A stretch of DNA of 64,000 nt. Source: Blumeriella jaapii. Lineage: Eukaryota > Ascomycota > Leotiomycetes > Helotiales > Drepanopezizaceae. Location: NCBI GenBank assembly GCA_009599575.1, contig VWND01000089.1, forward strand, positions 1 through 64,000, in the 5' to 3' direction. Both the position numbers and the translations under genes were made by a program. The notes under the pieces were generated by a model that was not told where the DNA came from, made no database searches, and was given only the letters and a program-made list of their open reading frames with translations. Positions 56,200 through 64,000 of the stretch are shown here, one piece after another. How positions within the stretch are numbered: the stretch's first letter is position 1; each line of letters starts with the position of its first letter.

Positions 56200-56930
56200 T
56201 GTTGACTTTCGTTTACAAGTTGCAAACAAACATATGATGGTAAGAATCATATAGGTAGGTAGTATGGTATCATGATTATTACTTATTTAAAGGAAAGATG
56301 CGTTATTTAAATGTGAAAATCGTATTACAGCAAGCCTTTTCTCAACGGATACCAATTATTAAAACTATTTCTCGATTATAAAACAAATCTTGTTGACTTT
56401 CGTTTACAATCCACAAACAAACATATTGAATAATGGTCGTTTTATTGTATGATTTTAACCCTGATTAAAAAGTAAACCATACATTCAAATGCGAACATCA
56501 TTTTACAACAAGCCTTTTTGCAAATGATCTCAACCAATGAGACTACTTTCCAGTTATCATACAAGTCTTGTTGACTTTCGTTTACAATCCACAAACGAAC
56601 ATATAATAGTTAAACTCATATTATGGTATGACTAGTATTACTCATTTGAAGGAAAAGTGCGTTATTCAATATGAATACCGTACTTCAACAAGCCTTTTCG
56701 CAAATGATACCAATTATTAAGACTGCTTTCCATTTATCAAACAAGTTTTGTTGACTTTCATTTACGACTCGCACAGTAACGTGTGATCATTAGAATTGTC
56801 ATCTGATTGTCTCAACAATCTTCGCAACGAAAAATCCATCGTTTGGATGCGGGTATCGTGTGGCAGCAAGCGTTTCCGTCCACGGACCCAAGTCATTATC
56901 ATCATCATCATCATCATCAACATTGGGCAT
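56200..56930 (+). repeat. ~180-bp degenerate tandem repeat, four units
   Basis: Units start with TGTTGACTTTCGTTTACAA-like sequence at 56200, 56391, 56569 and 56749 (spacing 191, 178, 180). Each also has ACAAGCCTTTT-like and GATACCAATTATTAA-like blocks. The first three are A/T-shifted. The fourth matches only in part and is GC-richer, with TGGCAGCAAGCGTTTCCG for TACAGCAAGCCTTTT. An (ATC)n run at 56893-56919 follows. Confidence 0.85.
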
Positions 56931-57050
56931 CCCAGATCCAGATCCAGTCGGGAGTGGCCAGCCAGCCCATGGTGCCTCCGTCCCCGCAGCGCAAGCCACG
57001 CCGGTTGCCCAGCAAGAACATCATCCCATCGTCGGATGCGCGCCATCCTC

Positions 57051-58736
57051 CTAGTACGTAGGGGACACGACTCGTCTCGTGACGAAGTCGTCGTAGCCCG
57101 GCGGCGCCTCGACACGCGAAGACGTCCCCAGCACCGAGCGCGAGATGAAGTCCTCGCGCGGACGCTCGCGCACGCGCGGTCGGAGATCGGCCTCCGTCGC
57201 GGCGGCCTCCAGCGGCGCCGCGGCGGCCGTCCCGGGCGCCCGTCGCACGGCGTGGCCATCGGCGGCGATCTGGACGGGCAGGCGGAGCTGGATCGCCGAC
57301 GCGGGCACGCCGGTGCCCGGCGTGCGCACCGTCAGCGTCGTCTCGATGCAGTAGACGCGCGACGCGATGCACGAGTGGAAGGTGGGGAGCCAGCTCTTCG
57401 AGGCGGGGAGCGTGATGGGCACGAGGATGGAGGCCGTGTAGTAGACCTGCGCCCCCGGGGCGGACGAGGCGGCGCCGTCGCCGTCGGAAGAGGAGCCGGT
57501 CGACGAGGCCGAGTCACGACGGGTGTAGGCCGGGGACGCGTGGTGAGCGGTCCAGGCCACGGCCGCGACGCAGCGCGAGTTCAGAGAGACCGAGCTGCTG
57601 TAGACGCCGCGGTTTGGATCGAAACGGATGGCTCGCGGGCTGAAGGCCGCCGGGAGGCTGGCGGAGGGCCGCGTGGACCAGACGGTCGTGGCCGTGATCT
57701 TGGTCGTCAGAGCCCCGAGTCGGGGAGGCTGAGAAGCAGCAGCATCGTGAGGGTCGAAGCGGAGATGGATCGTGGCCGTCGTCGTCGGCTGGGGAGCAGC
57801 GAGAGCCCTCGCGGCTGAAGGCGATGGCAGCACCAGCGCGCGCGGTTGCGCCGCCGAGAGCGTGATGCGGCCCAACCGGCCAGAGAAGATGCCCTTGCGG
57901 AGGAGCTTCGTCGTCCGGAGCACGTAGTCCCCATGGCTGGTCGCCAGACTCATCGGCGGCGCCTCCGGGCGCGCCGGCACGACCACGATCTTCTTTGCGC
58001 CGTCGGCGAGCACGACGTCGACCCCATCTCGCTCTCGGGTCCGCACGACCTGGACCTTGATCGCGTACTCCACCCTCGCCATCTCCGGGCCCAGGTCGTC
58101 GCCGGCGCGCAGAAAGCAATCGCCCATGCTGGGCGGCGGTTGCAAGTGCTCGGCGTGCACGTCGTCGTGGGCACACGGGTGGTGACACGCCTTGGGCAAC
58201 AGCTGCGCCGGAATAACAAAGTGGAACGCGAACTCATACGTCCGTCGGGCCTCGGCGACGCGTGGCTGGGGATACTCGCTTTCGCGGATTGGCATTCTCA
58301 TCTTGAGGAACGTGTGCTTCGCGCTGGTGCGCGAGCGGCTCGAGTGCGACGAGACGTTCTCGAGGAAGCTCTTGATCGAGCCGACCAGCGTGATCTGGAT
58401 CTCGTCGAAACGTGCCGCGTGAGGCGCGGTGATGAGCACTCGGCCCGTCAGGGCATCGAAGGTCGTGTAGACCTTGCCATCGTGGTGGTGGTCGAGCAGG
58501 ATCTCCATGTCGGGGTGCGCCGGACGCGCCATCTTGCGGGCGTAGGAGGAGATCGTGCCCGCCGTGGACTGGACGGAGGCCGCGTAGGAACCTGGCATGG
58601 CCGGCGACGCCGTGCTGGACGCTCCAACGCGAGAAAAGACGAGTTCCTGGTGCTGGGTCGCGGGTGGAGAGAAGCAGAGAGCGTGAGGCTGGTGGAGAGG
58701 GAGAGGGAGAGTGAGTCGACGGCGCTCCGCGTCCAA
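57051..58736 (-). CDS. Arrestin-like trafficking adaptor with PPxY motif
   Basis: One exon, 561 residues from the first Met; Met47 (58598, MPGSYAASV) is an equally likely start. The N-terminal half has arrestin-fold landmarks: PDMEILLDHHHDGKVYTTFDALTGRVLI, FDEIQITLVGS, YEFAFHFVIPAQLLP and VEYAIKVQVV. The C-terminal part, with ITLPASKSWLPTFHSC and VYCIETTLTV, fits the second lobe. A PPGY motif (PPxY) near the end is the docking site by which alpha-arrestins recruit Rsp5-type ubiquitin ligases to membrane cargo. Cargo is unknown. The region is GC-rich (over 60% by eye), so long antisense frames such as 57846-58979 are shadows. Confidence 0.85.
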   Translation of the reverse strand: MDAERRRLTLPLPLHQPHALCFSPPATQHQELVFSRVGASSTASPAMPGSYAASVQSTAGTISSYARKMARPAHPDMEILLDHHHDGKVYTTFDALTGRVLITAPHAARFDEIQITLVGSIKSFLENVSSHSSRSRTSAKHTFLKMRMPIRESEYPQPRVAEARRTYEFAFHFVIPAQLLPKACHHPCAHDDVHAEHLQPPPSMGDCFLRAGDDLGPEMARVEYAIKVQVVRTRERDGVDVVLADGAKKIVVVPARPEAPPMSLATSHGDYVLRTTKLLRKGIFSGRLGRITLSAAQPRALVLPSPSAARALAAPQPTTTATIHLRFDPHDAAASQPPRLGALTTKITATTVWSTRPSASLPAAFSPRAIRFDPNRGVYSSSVSLNSRCVAAVAWTAHHASPAYTRRDSASSTGSSSDGDGAASSAPGAQVYYTASILVPITLPASKSWLPTFHSCIASRVYCIETTLTVRTPGTGVPASAIQLRLPVQIAADGHAVRRAPGTAAAAPLEAAATEADLRPRVRERPREDFISRSVLGTSSRVEAPPGYDDFVTRRVVSPTY

Positions 58737-60634
58737 GAGAATCGATGCGGGGAACGCTGTACTGTACGAGACGAGACGAGGTTTCCAGACGCAAACAAGA
58801 CGACGGATTACGCAATGTGCTGGCCGAGGGGTGATGTGATGGTCTTGGACGAAAACAAAACAACAACACAGCCGAGAATGGGGGCCGGACCGCCTGCCTT
58901 ATATACATCTCGCGTATCAAACAGAACTAGGCCGGAGCAAGTCGTCAAAGTGACAAGACGTCCTGGCCCCTGGATATAAGAGCTCGCGCTCCAGACACCT
59001 TCGACTGGGCTCAGACAACATGTTTCTGTAGCACGGTGCCGTAGATGCTGTCGATGCGGTCGATGTGGTCGACGCGGTGTGTACACAGCACGGTATGCGG
59101 TTGTCGCACGTCCCGGCCCAGACGCCTTGGGTTTGAGTTGCACGGCACGGACAGGGGATTGGGCACTGGTTCCCGACTTATTGGTCGCCCTGGGGAGCAC
59201 ACATCGTATTCTGTGTCTACCAGGCCGAATCCCGGACGCGCAGTGCGTGAGATGGCGTTGAAGAGAGCGCGTTCGCTTGTTTCGGCTTCCCCTGAACTGA
59301 CTCGTCTAGCAGTCAAAACAATGACCTTCCGCCCTTCTCGTTTCTCGTGCTTCACGGCTGTTTGCGATCGTCCCGTCACAGGAACTCTATTCTGTATGTA
59401 CCATGGTCCCCGGCAAGCAATGTCAGAGTCTATCGCTGACGACTTTCCGATCGCGACCTATGTGCGGTGTTGTCTTCGTCAACACCGAAGCGAGCTCTGC
59501 GCCCTTCAAGCGAGAAAACCTCTAGCGCGACACCGTCGATACTGAACGTACTGTACTGTACAATAGCATGTGGAGATGGGAGTCCTCCTTTCCCCGTTGA
59601 AGTGCCATTTCCACCACTCCCATCGTTCCATCATCTGAGAGTCCGGTACAGTACGAAGTCGGGGTGAACCAGATCTGTTCTTACGAGCAACATGAACGAC
59701 CGCTTCCCGGAGCTTTGGCTATGTGACAAGATCGGGTCAGGTGTGCGCTGCGCTGCAGAAAGTGGCTTCAGTAATCGAGTCATGCTAAATAATGGTAAGC
59801 AATGGCTTTCCAGTCTCCTGCGGCACGAGGAATGTTCTTGCTCTGTTCACCGTCGGTCACATTTCGTGATCACTTGGTCTGGGATGGACCCCAAACCTGC
59901 TCAATTGGTGTTTTAGCGGCGACTTGTCAACGGTTGGTCTCCTAGCGAAACACGTACACTTTCCCCATGATCGTCAACATGCCATGCTATTGGTGATTAG
60001 CAAGGGGCTCGGAATCGCAGAGGTCCTCCTTTCGAAGTCAAATAAAGAGCTACCGACACTGTGCACTATGACTTTTCCTGGTTCGAATAGCTTCTGCGGA
60101 TAAGTAAAATGAAACTGTAGTGTTTTAGTCTTGCGTGCAGACGGCGCTAGTCTGTTGTATGCTTCAAGGTTCGGATGAGACGTTGCGCTATCGCATTGTA
60201 GTGTTTTAACAGATCAAAAGAACAACAAGCTCAAGACAAAAGGATTACTACACAGAGAGATGGGGGGAGAGAGAAAAAGTGAGAGAGAGAGAGAGAAGTA
60301 GCCCGTTTAAATTGAACGACCCAGGTCTTGGTCAGTCATCCACAACTTCCTGAAGCCGCTATCTGACCAGCGCTGCTCTCGCTTGAATTTCGCCTTCCTC
60401 GCTTTCCATCATGGCTATGTTAAATTCGAGGAAGAAGGGAAGAAGGAAAAAAAAGCCCTACGGATCACAGATTGTGCGAAGCAAGCACAGACACAGACAT
60501 AGGCGTAAACGTGAATTCGTGAAATCTGGGTATCTAGCAAATCCTTCCCACATCCTATCCCTACTCCTATGCATTTCCGCCTCCGTAATTCACACCCAAA
60601 TCAACTCCACAAAAGGCCATCCAGCGCCCAAGCA
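58737..60634. other. Intergenic region with GA microsatellite
   Basis: Apart from the candidate TATA box, no gene can be supported. Short frames on both strands (for example 59045-59545, 59692-59916) lack domains. A (GA)n run lies at about 60262-60297. It contains the promoter of the arrestin-like gene and the 3' flank of the AT-hook gene. Confidence 0.5.
58899..58905 (-). promoter_or_regulatory. Candidate TATA box of arrestin-like gene
   Basis: On the minus strand TATATAAGG lies about 163 bp upstream of the first Met and 300 bp upstream of Met47. Position and sequence fit a core promoter; there is no direct evidence of use. Confidence 0.4.
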
Positions 60635-63600
60635 TTAAGCTCCCCCCGCCTTCCCACTCCCACTGCCCGAACACCTAAAACAAAACGATCTCCCACACGC
60701 AAATCCATCCACACCACACCTCCTCATCGTGCCTCCTGGCGTCTTGACCAGAATAGCTACACCCTCTGTCCTCAAAGAATCCACATTCCACCTGCGCTTC
60801 GCCATGGGGGTGCCACTCCCCGTTTCTCCCTGCCCTCGTGGAACTTGCATGCGTCTCTGAAGAGGAGACTCCGGACTCGACACCTCTGCTTCCGAGTCCT
60901 CGATCTCCCGCATACGCTCGGCATTCGCGCGTTTGTTGCGAACGGGCGTGAGGTCGAGAAGGGGTGTGCTGGTACGGATGGGCATCGAGACGGCTGTGTG
61001 CGGGAGCAGGGGCTTAGAGGATGAGGAGTCACCTGCAAGATTGCCCTTGGGCTTGGGTGGTCTGCCTCTTCGTTTCGGCATGATAGGACGACCTGCGTAG
61101 GGCAACGATTCATGTTCGGTTTTGATGGTAGGCTCCGACGTAAGCGATGCAAATCCAGCACCTGGAACAGCACGAGGAGCTTGCACGGGCGCTTTGGCAG
61201 CACTTTGCTCGTGAAGCCCACCATTGCGGAAGACATCCAACTTTCGCTTCTTGGCTGCCGGCACGGAATAGGTCACTGGCAAGTCCAGGCTCTCTTCGTG
61301 CTTAATTCCAAGCTGTGGTATCGGCAAAGCATCCGTCGTGAACTTGGATGACAGCATGATGAGTTCCTCAGCGCCCATACTGAGCTCGTCGATGCCTTCG
61401 GAGTAAGCCCTTGGACGAGTAGTCTTCGCCGCTGGTGTGGCCAGCGGTCGGGTGCCCCGGGATGTTCTGCCTGTCACGGCCCAGATAGACTTGGGTGGCT
61501 TTGTCGTAGCCGGAGTGGCAAGTGTCCGATTGATTGTGGATTTCTGAAGAGTTCTTGGCCTTGGCTTTTGCTTTGTGCTGGTGATAGAAGGGCCGTCCAC
61601 AATGACTGTGCTTGGAATGGGATCTGGTTCTACAGCGGCAGAACTCCCGTCTTCTGGTCTGGTCTCTACCGAAGCAGCCACAGCGGGTGCTTTTGCTTCC
61701 ACGTTCGTACGATTCTCAGGTAGTATATTTACCACAGGCGAAGCTTGTGCAAAGACCGTTGTAGGCTCGACGTTGGGCTCGTCATCCGAGAACTCATAAG
61801 TCGAATGCACTACGTTGCGGGTGAGGTTCTGAGCTGCAGAAGGCTTTTCCTTTACATGTCTGCTTGCCGGGCCAATTGTTGTGACAGGCGACTCATTGGG
61901 ATCTTGTAGGTTTCCCGTTTCGGGTAGCAAAGCAATCGAAGGGCTAGGCAAAACTTCTACTACCAGCGAGCTCTGGCGAGGTCTTGAGTACGTCAAATCT
62001 TGAATCTGGCGGCCTTCGATTTTGCCCGAGGATGCCCTACTTGGTCCGCCGAGAGATTGGGACAGGCCCATTGAGCCACCTGTCGCCGTTTGAGATCTTG
62101 GAGGAAGAGACTCCTTGCTACTCACACACGAATTTCGAAAGTCCAAGGATCCACCGCTAGATGCTCCGCGAGGTGCCCGCAGCAATGATTCGTCAGAGTA
62201 TCGCCTTGCGGTCGTCGGCCTCGCTCTACATTGACTACTTTCTTCAAGATACGAGGAACTGCCCATCCGAGAGTCCATAATCTCCCTATCCTGCGAGGCG
62301 CTCACATCTCGCAATACCGTGGATGCTGCAGAGGAACGGTTTACTTTCAAAGACGAGACGCTTGTCCGGGGCGTAGATGTTGAAGTTCCGGCTACATCCC
62401 GAGGAGTCAATGTCCTATCCGGATCAGAGACCGACAGCGGCTGGCTACTGGACACATTTCGCACTGGTTTCCTTTGCGGGGACATAAAGTCAGAACCTCG
62501 TGGACAGTTGACCGGTAACCTAGGGGGTGAATCGTTTTCTAGAGATGTACCGTGCGCAAGGGCCACTTGCTGCCCAAGCAAATCAGAATCAACGCGGCCT
62601 TGCAATCGTTGTAGAGCAGATAAACTCTTGTGGGTAAGTCTAACATGCTTGACCAAATCCAGTTGCATGAAGTAGCCCTGCTCGCCTGTTCGCGAACAGC
62701 CATTCTCTCTACAAGGAAAAGGAGTCGTGTGGTGCACCCTGAACAGGTGCAGGCACATTTCCGACAAATCTTCGTTTTCGCGTCGTTGGAGTTTGTACAG
62801 AATAGCGGGATGAACACGACAGTCCGCATGAGGGCATGGTGCTCCGGGAATTAGGGCATCCTCTTGCTCTGGAGTGAGCTCAACCGCCAACGATGATCTG
62901 GTGGGGCTTTTGTCGCAAGATCCATTGTCATCATTGGGCGGCGTGATTTCTTGCAGTTGGCCCGGTGCAGACATCTCTCGCTCAGCTTGCGATTGACGCG
63001 GACCTCGTTTGACCGACGAGGAGGATTGTCGCGGTTGCTGATTGCTAATTCTCGCATCTTCCATAATTCCAGCGTGAAGGACAGGATCGAGGCTCTCAAT
63101 AGAAACCACAGCCTCGTTCCAGCTCATAATACGGGGATCTGTTTGCGCCGGTTTTCGAATTCGAACTGGACGGGCACGTGATTCAAGAGCAATGTCGTGA
63201 TTTAGCCCTTTGGGACTGTGATGGCAGGTAGGCTGAAAGCTCCTTTCCTCAGTCGATGCCTGGGACAATTCAGTCTCTTCACCTTCGTTAGTCGAAAGAT
63301 TTCTGGATTTCAAGTCATGTCGTTGCTGCCACGAGCTGGCCGAATGATGCGGGTATTCAGCGGCAAAATCAGTCCAATGAGGCTGAAGACCCAGCTTGCG
63401 TGAGTTTGATGCCCATTTCTGCGTTAAATCGTCATCCTTGGCCGTGAAGGCAAGATATTTCCACGTCGAAGGTTCAGTCCTGGCCTGCTGAGCTTGTTCA
63501 TAAGCACTCTGATGTAACATAGAATCCGAAGGTCGAGGTCTGTAGGGTTGTTTTGCAGCTTTATTTCCTCCTCTAGGCAGCAGGTTATTATCAGATCCGC

Positions 63601-64000
63601 TTGATGGTTTCTTGCTATGATGTCTGGCGACTGCCCATACAGATGTAGACGCTTCAGGAGATGGCAGCGGCTCCTTTTCCGGAGGAATCGTGATAGGGTT
63701 ATGTACCGGCCTCCTGACGGGTGCAGCTGATGGTAGGTCTGGCACACGCCATGCTGGCTCAACCAGTTTCGAAGGGCCTGATGACGGGAGCGTGGGGACT
63801 CTCCAAGCGGGCTCGAGATTTTCTGCGACCAGCACTTTTCTCGGAAGCTCGGGGGCTCGCCAAGCAGGTCCCGCAAGGCTCTCTTTCTGTACACGCTGTT
63901 TCGAAACATATTCCACGATTTGGGGGCCCAATCGAGGCCCAAATTGCGCCAGTATATCGTCGCGGGATGGTAGTTTTGTCTTTGCAGCTGGTCGAAGAAG
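60635..64000 (-). CDS. Large AT-hook / C2H2-like protein, 5' end beyond window
   Basis: Minus strand. The frame is open from the stop at 60635-60637 to the right edge, so the N-terminus is missing; at least 1,121 residues. Near the visible start are three copies of PAWRxPxLP (about 63777-63868) and an SVWAV motif that recurs as SIWAV. The middle has two possible zinc fingers: CPHADC ... HLFRVHH (near 62740-62845) and CRENGC with HVRLTH about 16 residues later (near 62630-62710). Close to the C-terminus KRRGRPPKPKG (about 61045-61078) is a classic AT-hook that binds the minor groove of AT-rich DNA. The rest is Ser/Pro-rich and probably disordered. A nuclear chromatin or transcription factor is likely; no exact family recognised. 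Confidence 0.8.
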   Translation of the reverse strand, partial: LLRPAAKTKLPSRDDILAQFGPRLGPQIVEYVSKQRVQKESLAGPAWRAPELPRKVLVAENLEPAWRVPTLPSSGPSKLVEPAWRVPDLPSAAPVRRPVHNPITIPPEKEPLPSPEASTSVWAVARHHSKKPSSGSDNNLLPRGGNKAAKQPYRPRPSDSMLHQSAYEQAQQARTEPSTWKYLAFTAKDDDLTQKWASNSRKLGLQPHWTDFAAEYPHHSASSWQQRHDLKSRNLSTNEGEETELSQASTEERSFQPTCHHSPKGLNHDIALESRARPVRIRKPAQTDPRIMSWNEAVVSIESLDPVLHAGIMEDARISNQQPRQSSSSVKRGPRQSQAEREMSAPGQLQEITPPNDDNGSCDKSPTRSSLAVELTPEQEDALIPGAPCPHADCRVHPAILYKLQRRENEDLSEMCLHLFRVHHTTPFPCRENGCSRTGEQGYFMQLDLVKHVRLTHKSLSALQRLQGRVDSDLLGQQVALAHGTSLENDSPPRLPVNCPRGSDFMSPQRKPVRNVSSSQPLSVSDPDRTLTPRDVAGTSTSTPRTSVSSLKVNRSSAASTVLRDVSASQDREIMDSRMGSSSYLEESSQCRARPTTARRYSDESLLRAPRGASSGGSLDFRNSCVSSKESLPPRSQTATGGSMGLSQSLGGPSRASSGKIEGRQIQDLTYSRPRQSSLVVEVLPSPSIALLPETGNLQDPNESPVTTIGPASRHVKEKPSAAQNLTRNVVHSTYEFSDDEPNVEPTTVFAQASPVVNILPENRTNVEAKAPAVAASVETRPEDGSSAAVEPDPIPSTVIVDGPSITSTKQKPRPRTLQKSTINRTLATPATTKPPKSIWAVTGRTSRGTRPLATPAAKTTRPRAYSEGIDELSMGAEELIMLSSKFTTDALPIPQLGIKHEESLDLPVTYSVPAAKKRKLDVFRNGGLHEQSAAKAPVQAPRAVPGAGFASLTSEPTIKTEHESLPYAGRPIMPKRRGRPPKPKGNLAGDSSSSKPLLPHTAVSMPIRTSTPLLDLTPVRNKRANAERMREIEDSEAEVSSPESPLQRRMQVPRGQGETGSGTPMAKRRWNVDSLRTEGVAILVKTPGGTMRRCGVDGFACGRSFCFRCSGSGSGKAGGA

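Noticed and set aside
57846..58979. 377-residue plus-strand frame
   Set aside because: Shadow of the arrestin-like gene. The minus-strand protein has clear arrestin motifs and this one has none.
60075..60100. tRNA B-box-like GGTTCGAAT, and a similar GGTTCGAGTC at 40705
   Set aside because: Neither has a matching A box, acceptor stem or anticodon arm in the expected positions.

Overview
The window looks like chromosomal DNA of a filamentous ascomycete (Pezizomycotina). The evidence is the short spliceosomal introns (49-124 bp, some with CTAAC-type branch sites), typical fungal gene families (DUF7514 protein, GH128 glucanase, Ted1-like phosphoesterase), and a split between two compartments. 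Positions 1 to about 34,600 are very AT-rich, repeat-filled and riddled with transitions typical of repeat-induced point mutation (RIP). From about 34,600 to 64,000 the DNA is GC-balanced and gene-rich. No genus can be named from the sequence alone.

AT-rich compartment. Positions 1-5,300 are near-featureless A/T with hexanucleotide arrays. A RIP-destroyed RecQ-type helicase gene, like the telomere-linked helicases of fungi, lies on the minus strand at about 5,490-9,884. It is followed by a C-free G/T tract (10,226-10,443), fourteen tandem copies of a 206-bp satellite (10,991-13,874) and a ~187-bp repeat whose units carry TTAGGGTTAG-like telomeric motifs (13,941-14,530). Together these suggest subtelomeric or former subtelomeric DNA.

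From 15,190 to 32,112 there is a nest of Ty3/gypsy chromovirus elements of one family (LTR ~263 bp, TGTGACGA...TCGTCACA, 5-bp target duplications). The oldest copy E had its LTR split by element A (16,533-31,980, target CAAAG). A was in turn interrupted in gag by an internally deleted derivative D (22,102-24,709, target GGCCG) and in its 5' LTR by a full-length copy C (25,363-31,791, target CCTTT). Removing the inserts gives A = 6,401 bp against C = 6,429 bp, which confirms the reconstruction. More LTR fragments fill 33,043-34,598.

Gene-rich compartment. In order: a leucine-rich-repeat protein kinase resembling a bacterial family and starting 34 bp from an LTR-like remnant (34,632-35,966 +); exosome subunit RRP41 (37,582-38,479 +); an ER protein disulfide isomerase ending HNEL (38,774-40,281 -); a hardly mutated solo LTR with target duplication AGCAG (40,732-40,972); a secreted GH128-type glycosidase (42,333-43,281 +); a full-size ABCA transporter with an apparent one-base frameshift (43,841-48,824 +); a Ted1/Cdc1-like metallophosphoesterase (49,142-50,887 +); a small PLDc_N membrane protein, also with an apparent one-base frameshift (51,378-51,782 -); a DUF7514 protein (53,730-55,787 -); a ~180-bp degenerate tandem repeat (56,200-56,930); an arrestin-like protein with a PPxY motif (57,051-58,736 -); and the 3' part of a large AT-hook/zinc-finger protein running off the right edge (60,635-64,000 -). 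The genes are unrelated housekeeping and secretory functions, not a pathway cluster. The most notable points are the matryoshka of same-family retroelements, the bacterial-type kinase at the compartment edge, and the telomere-like satellites.
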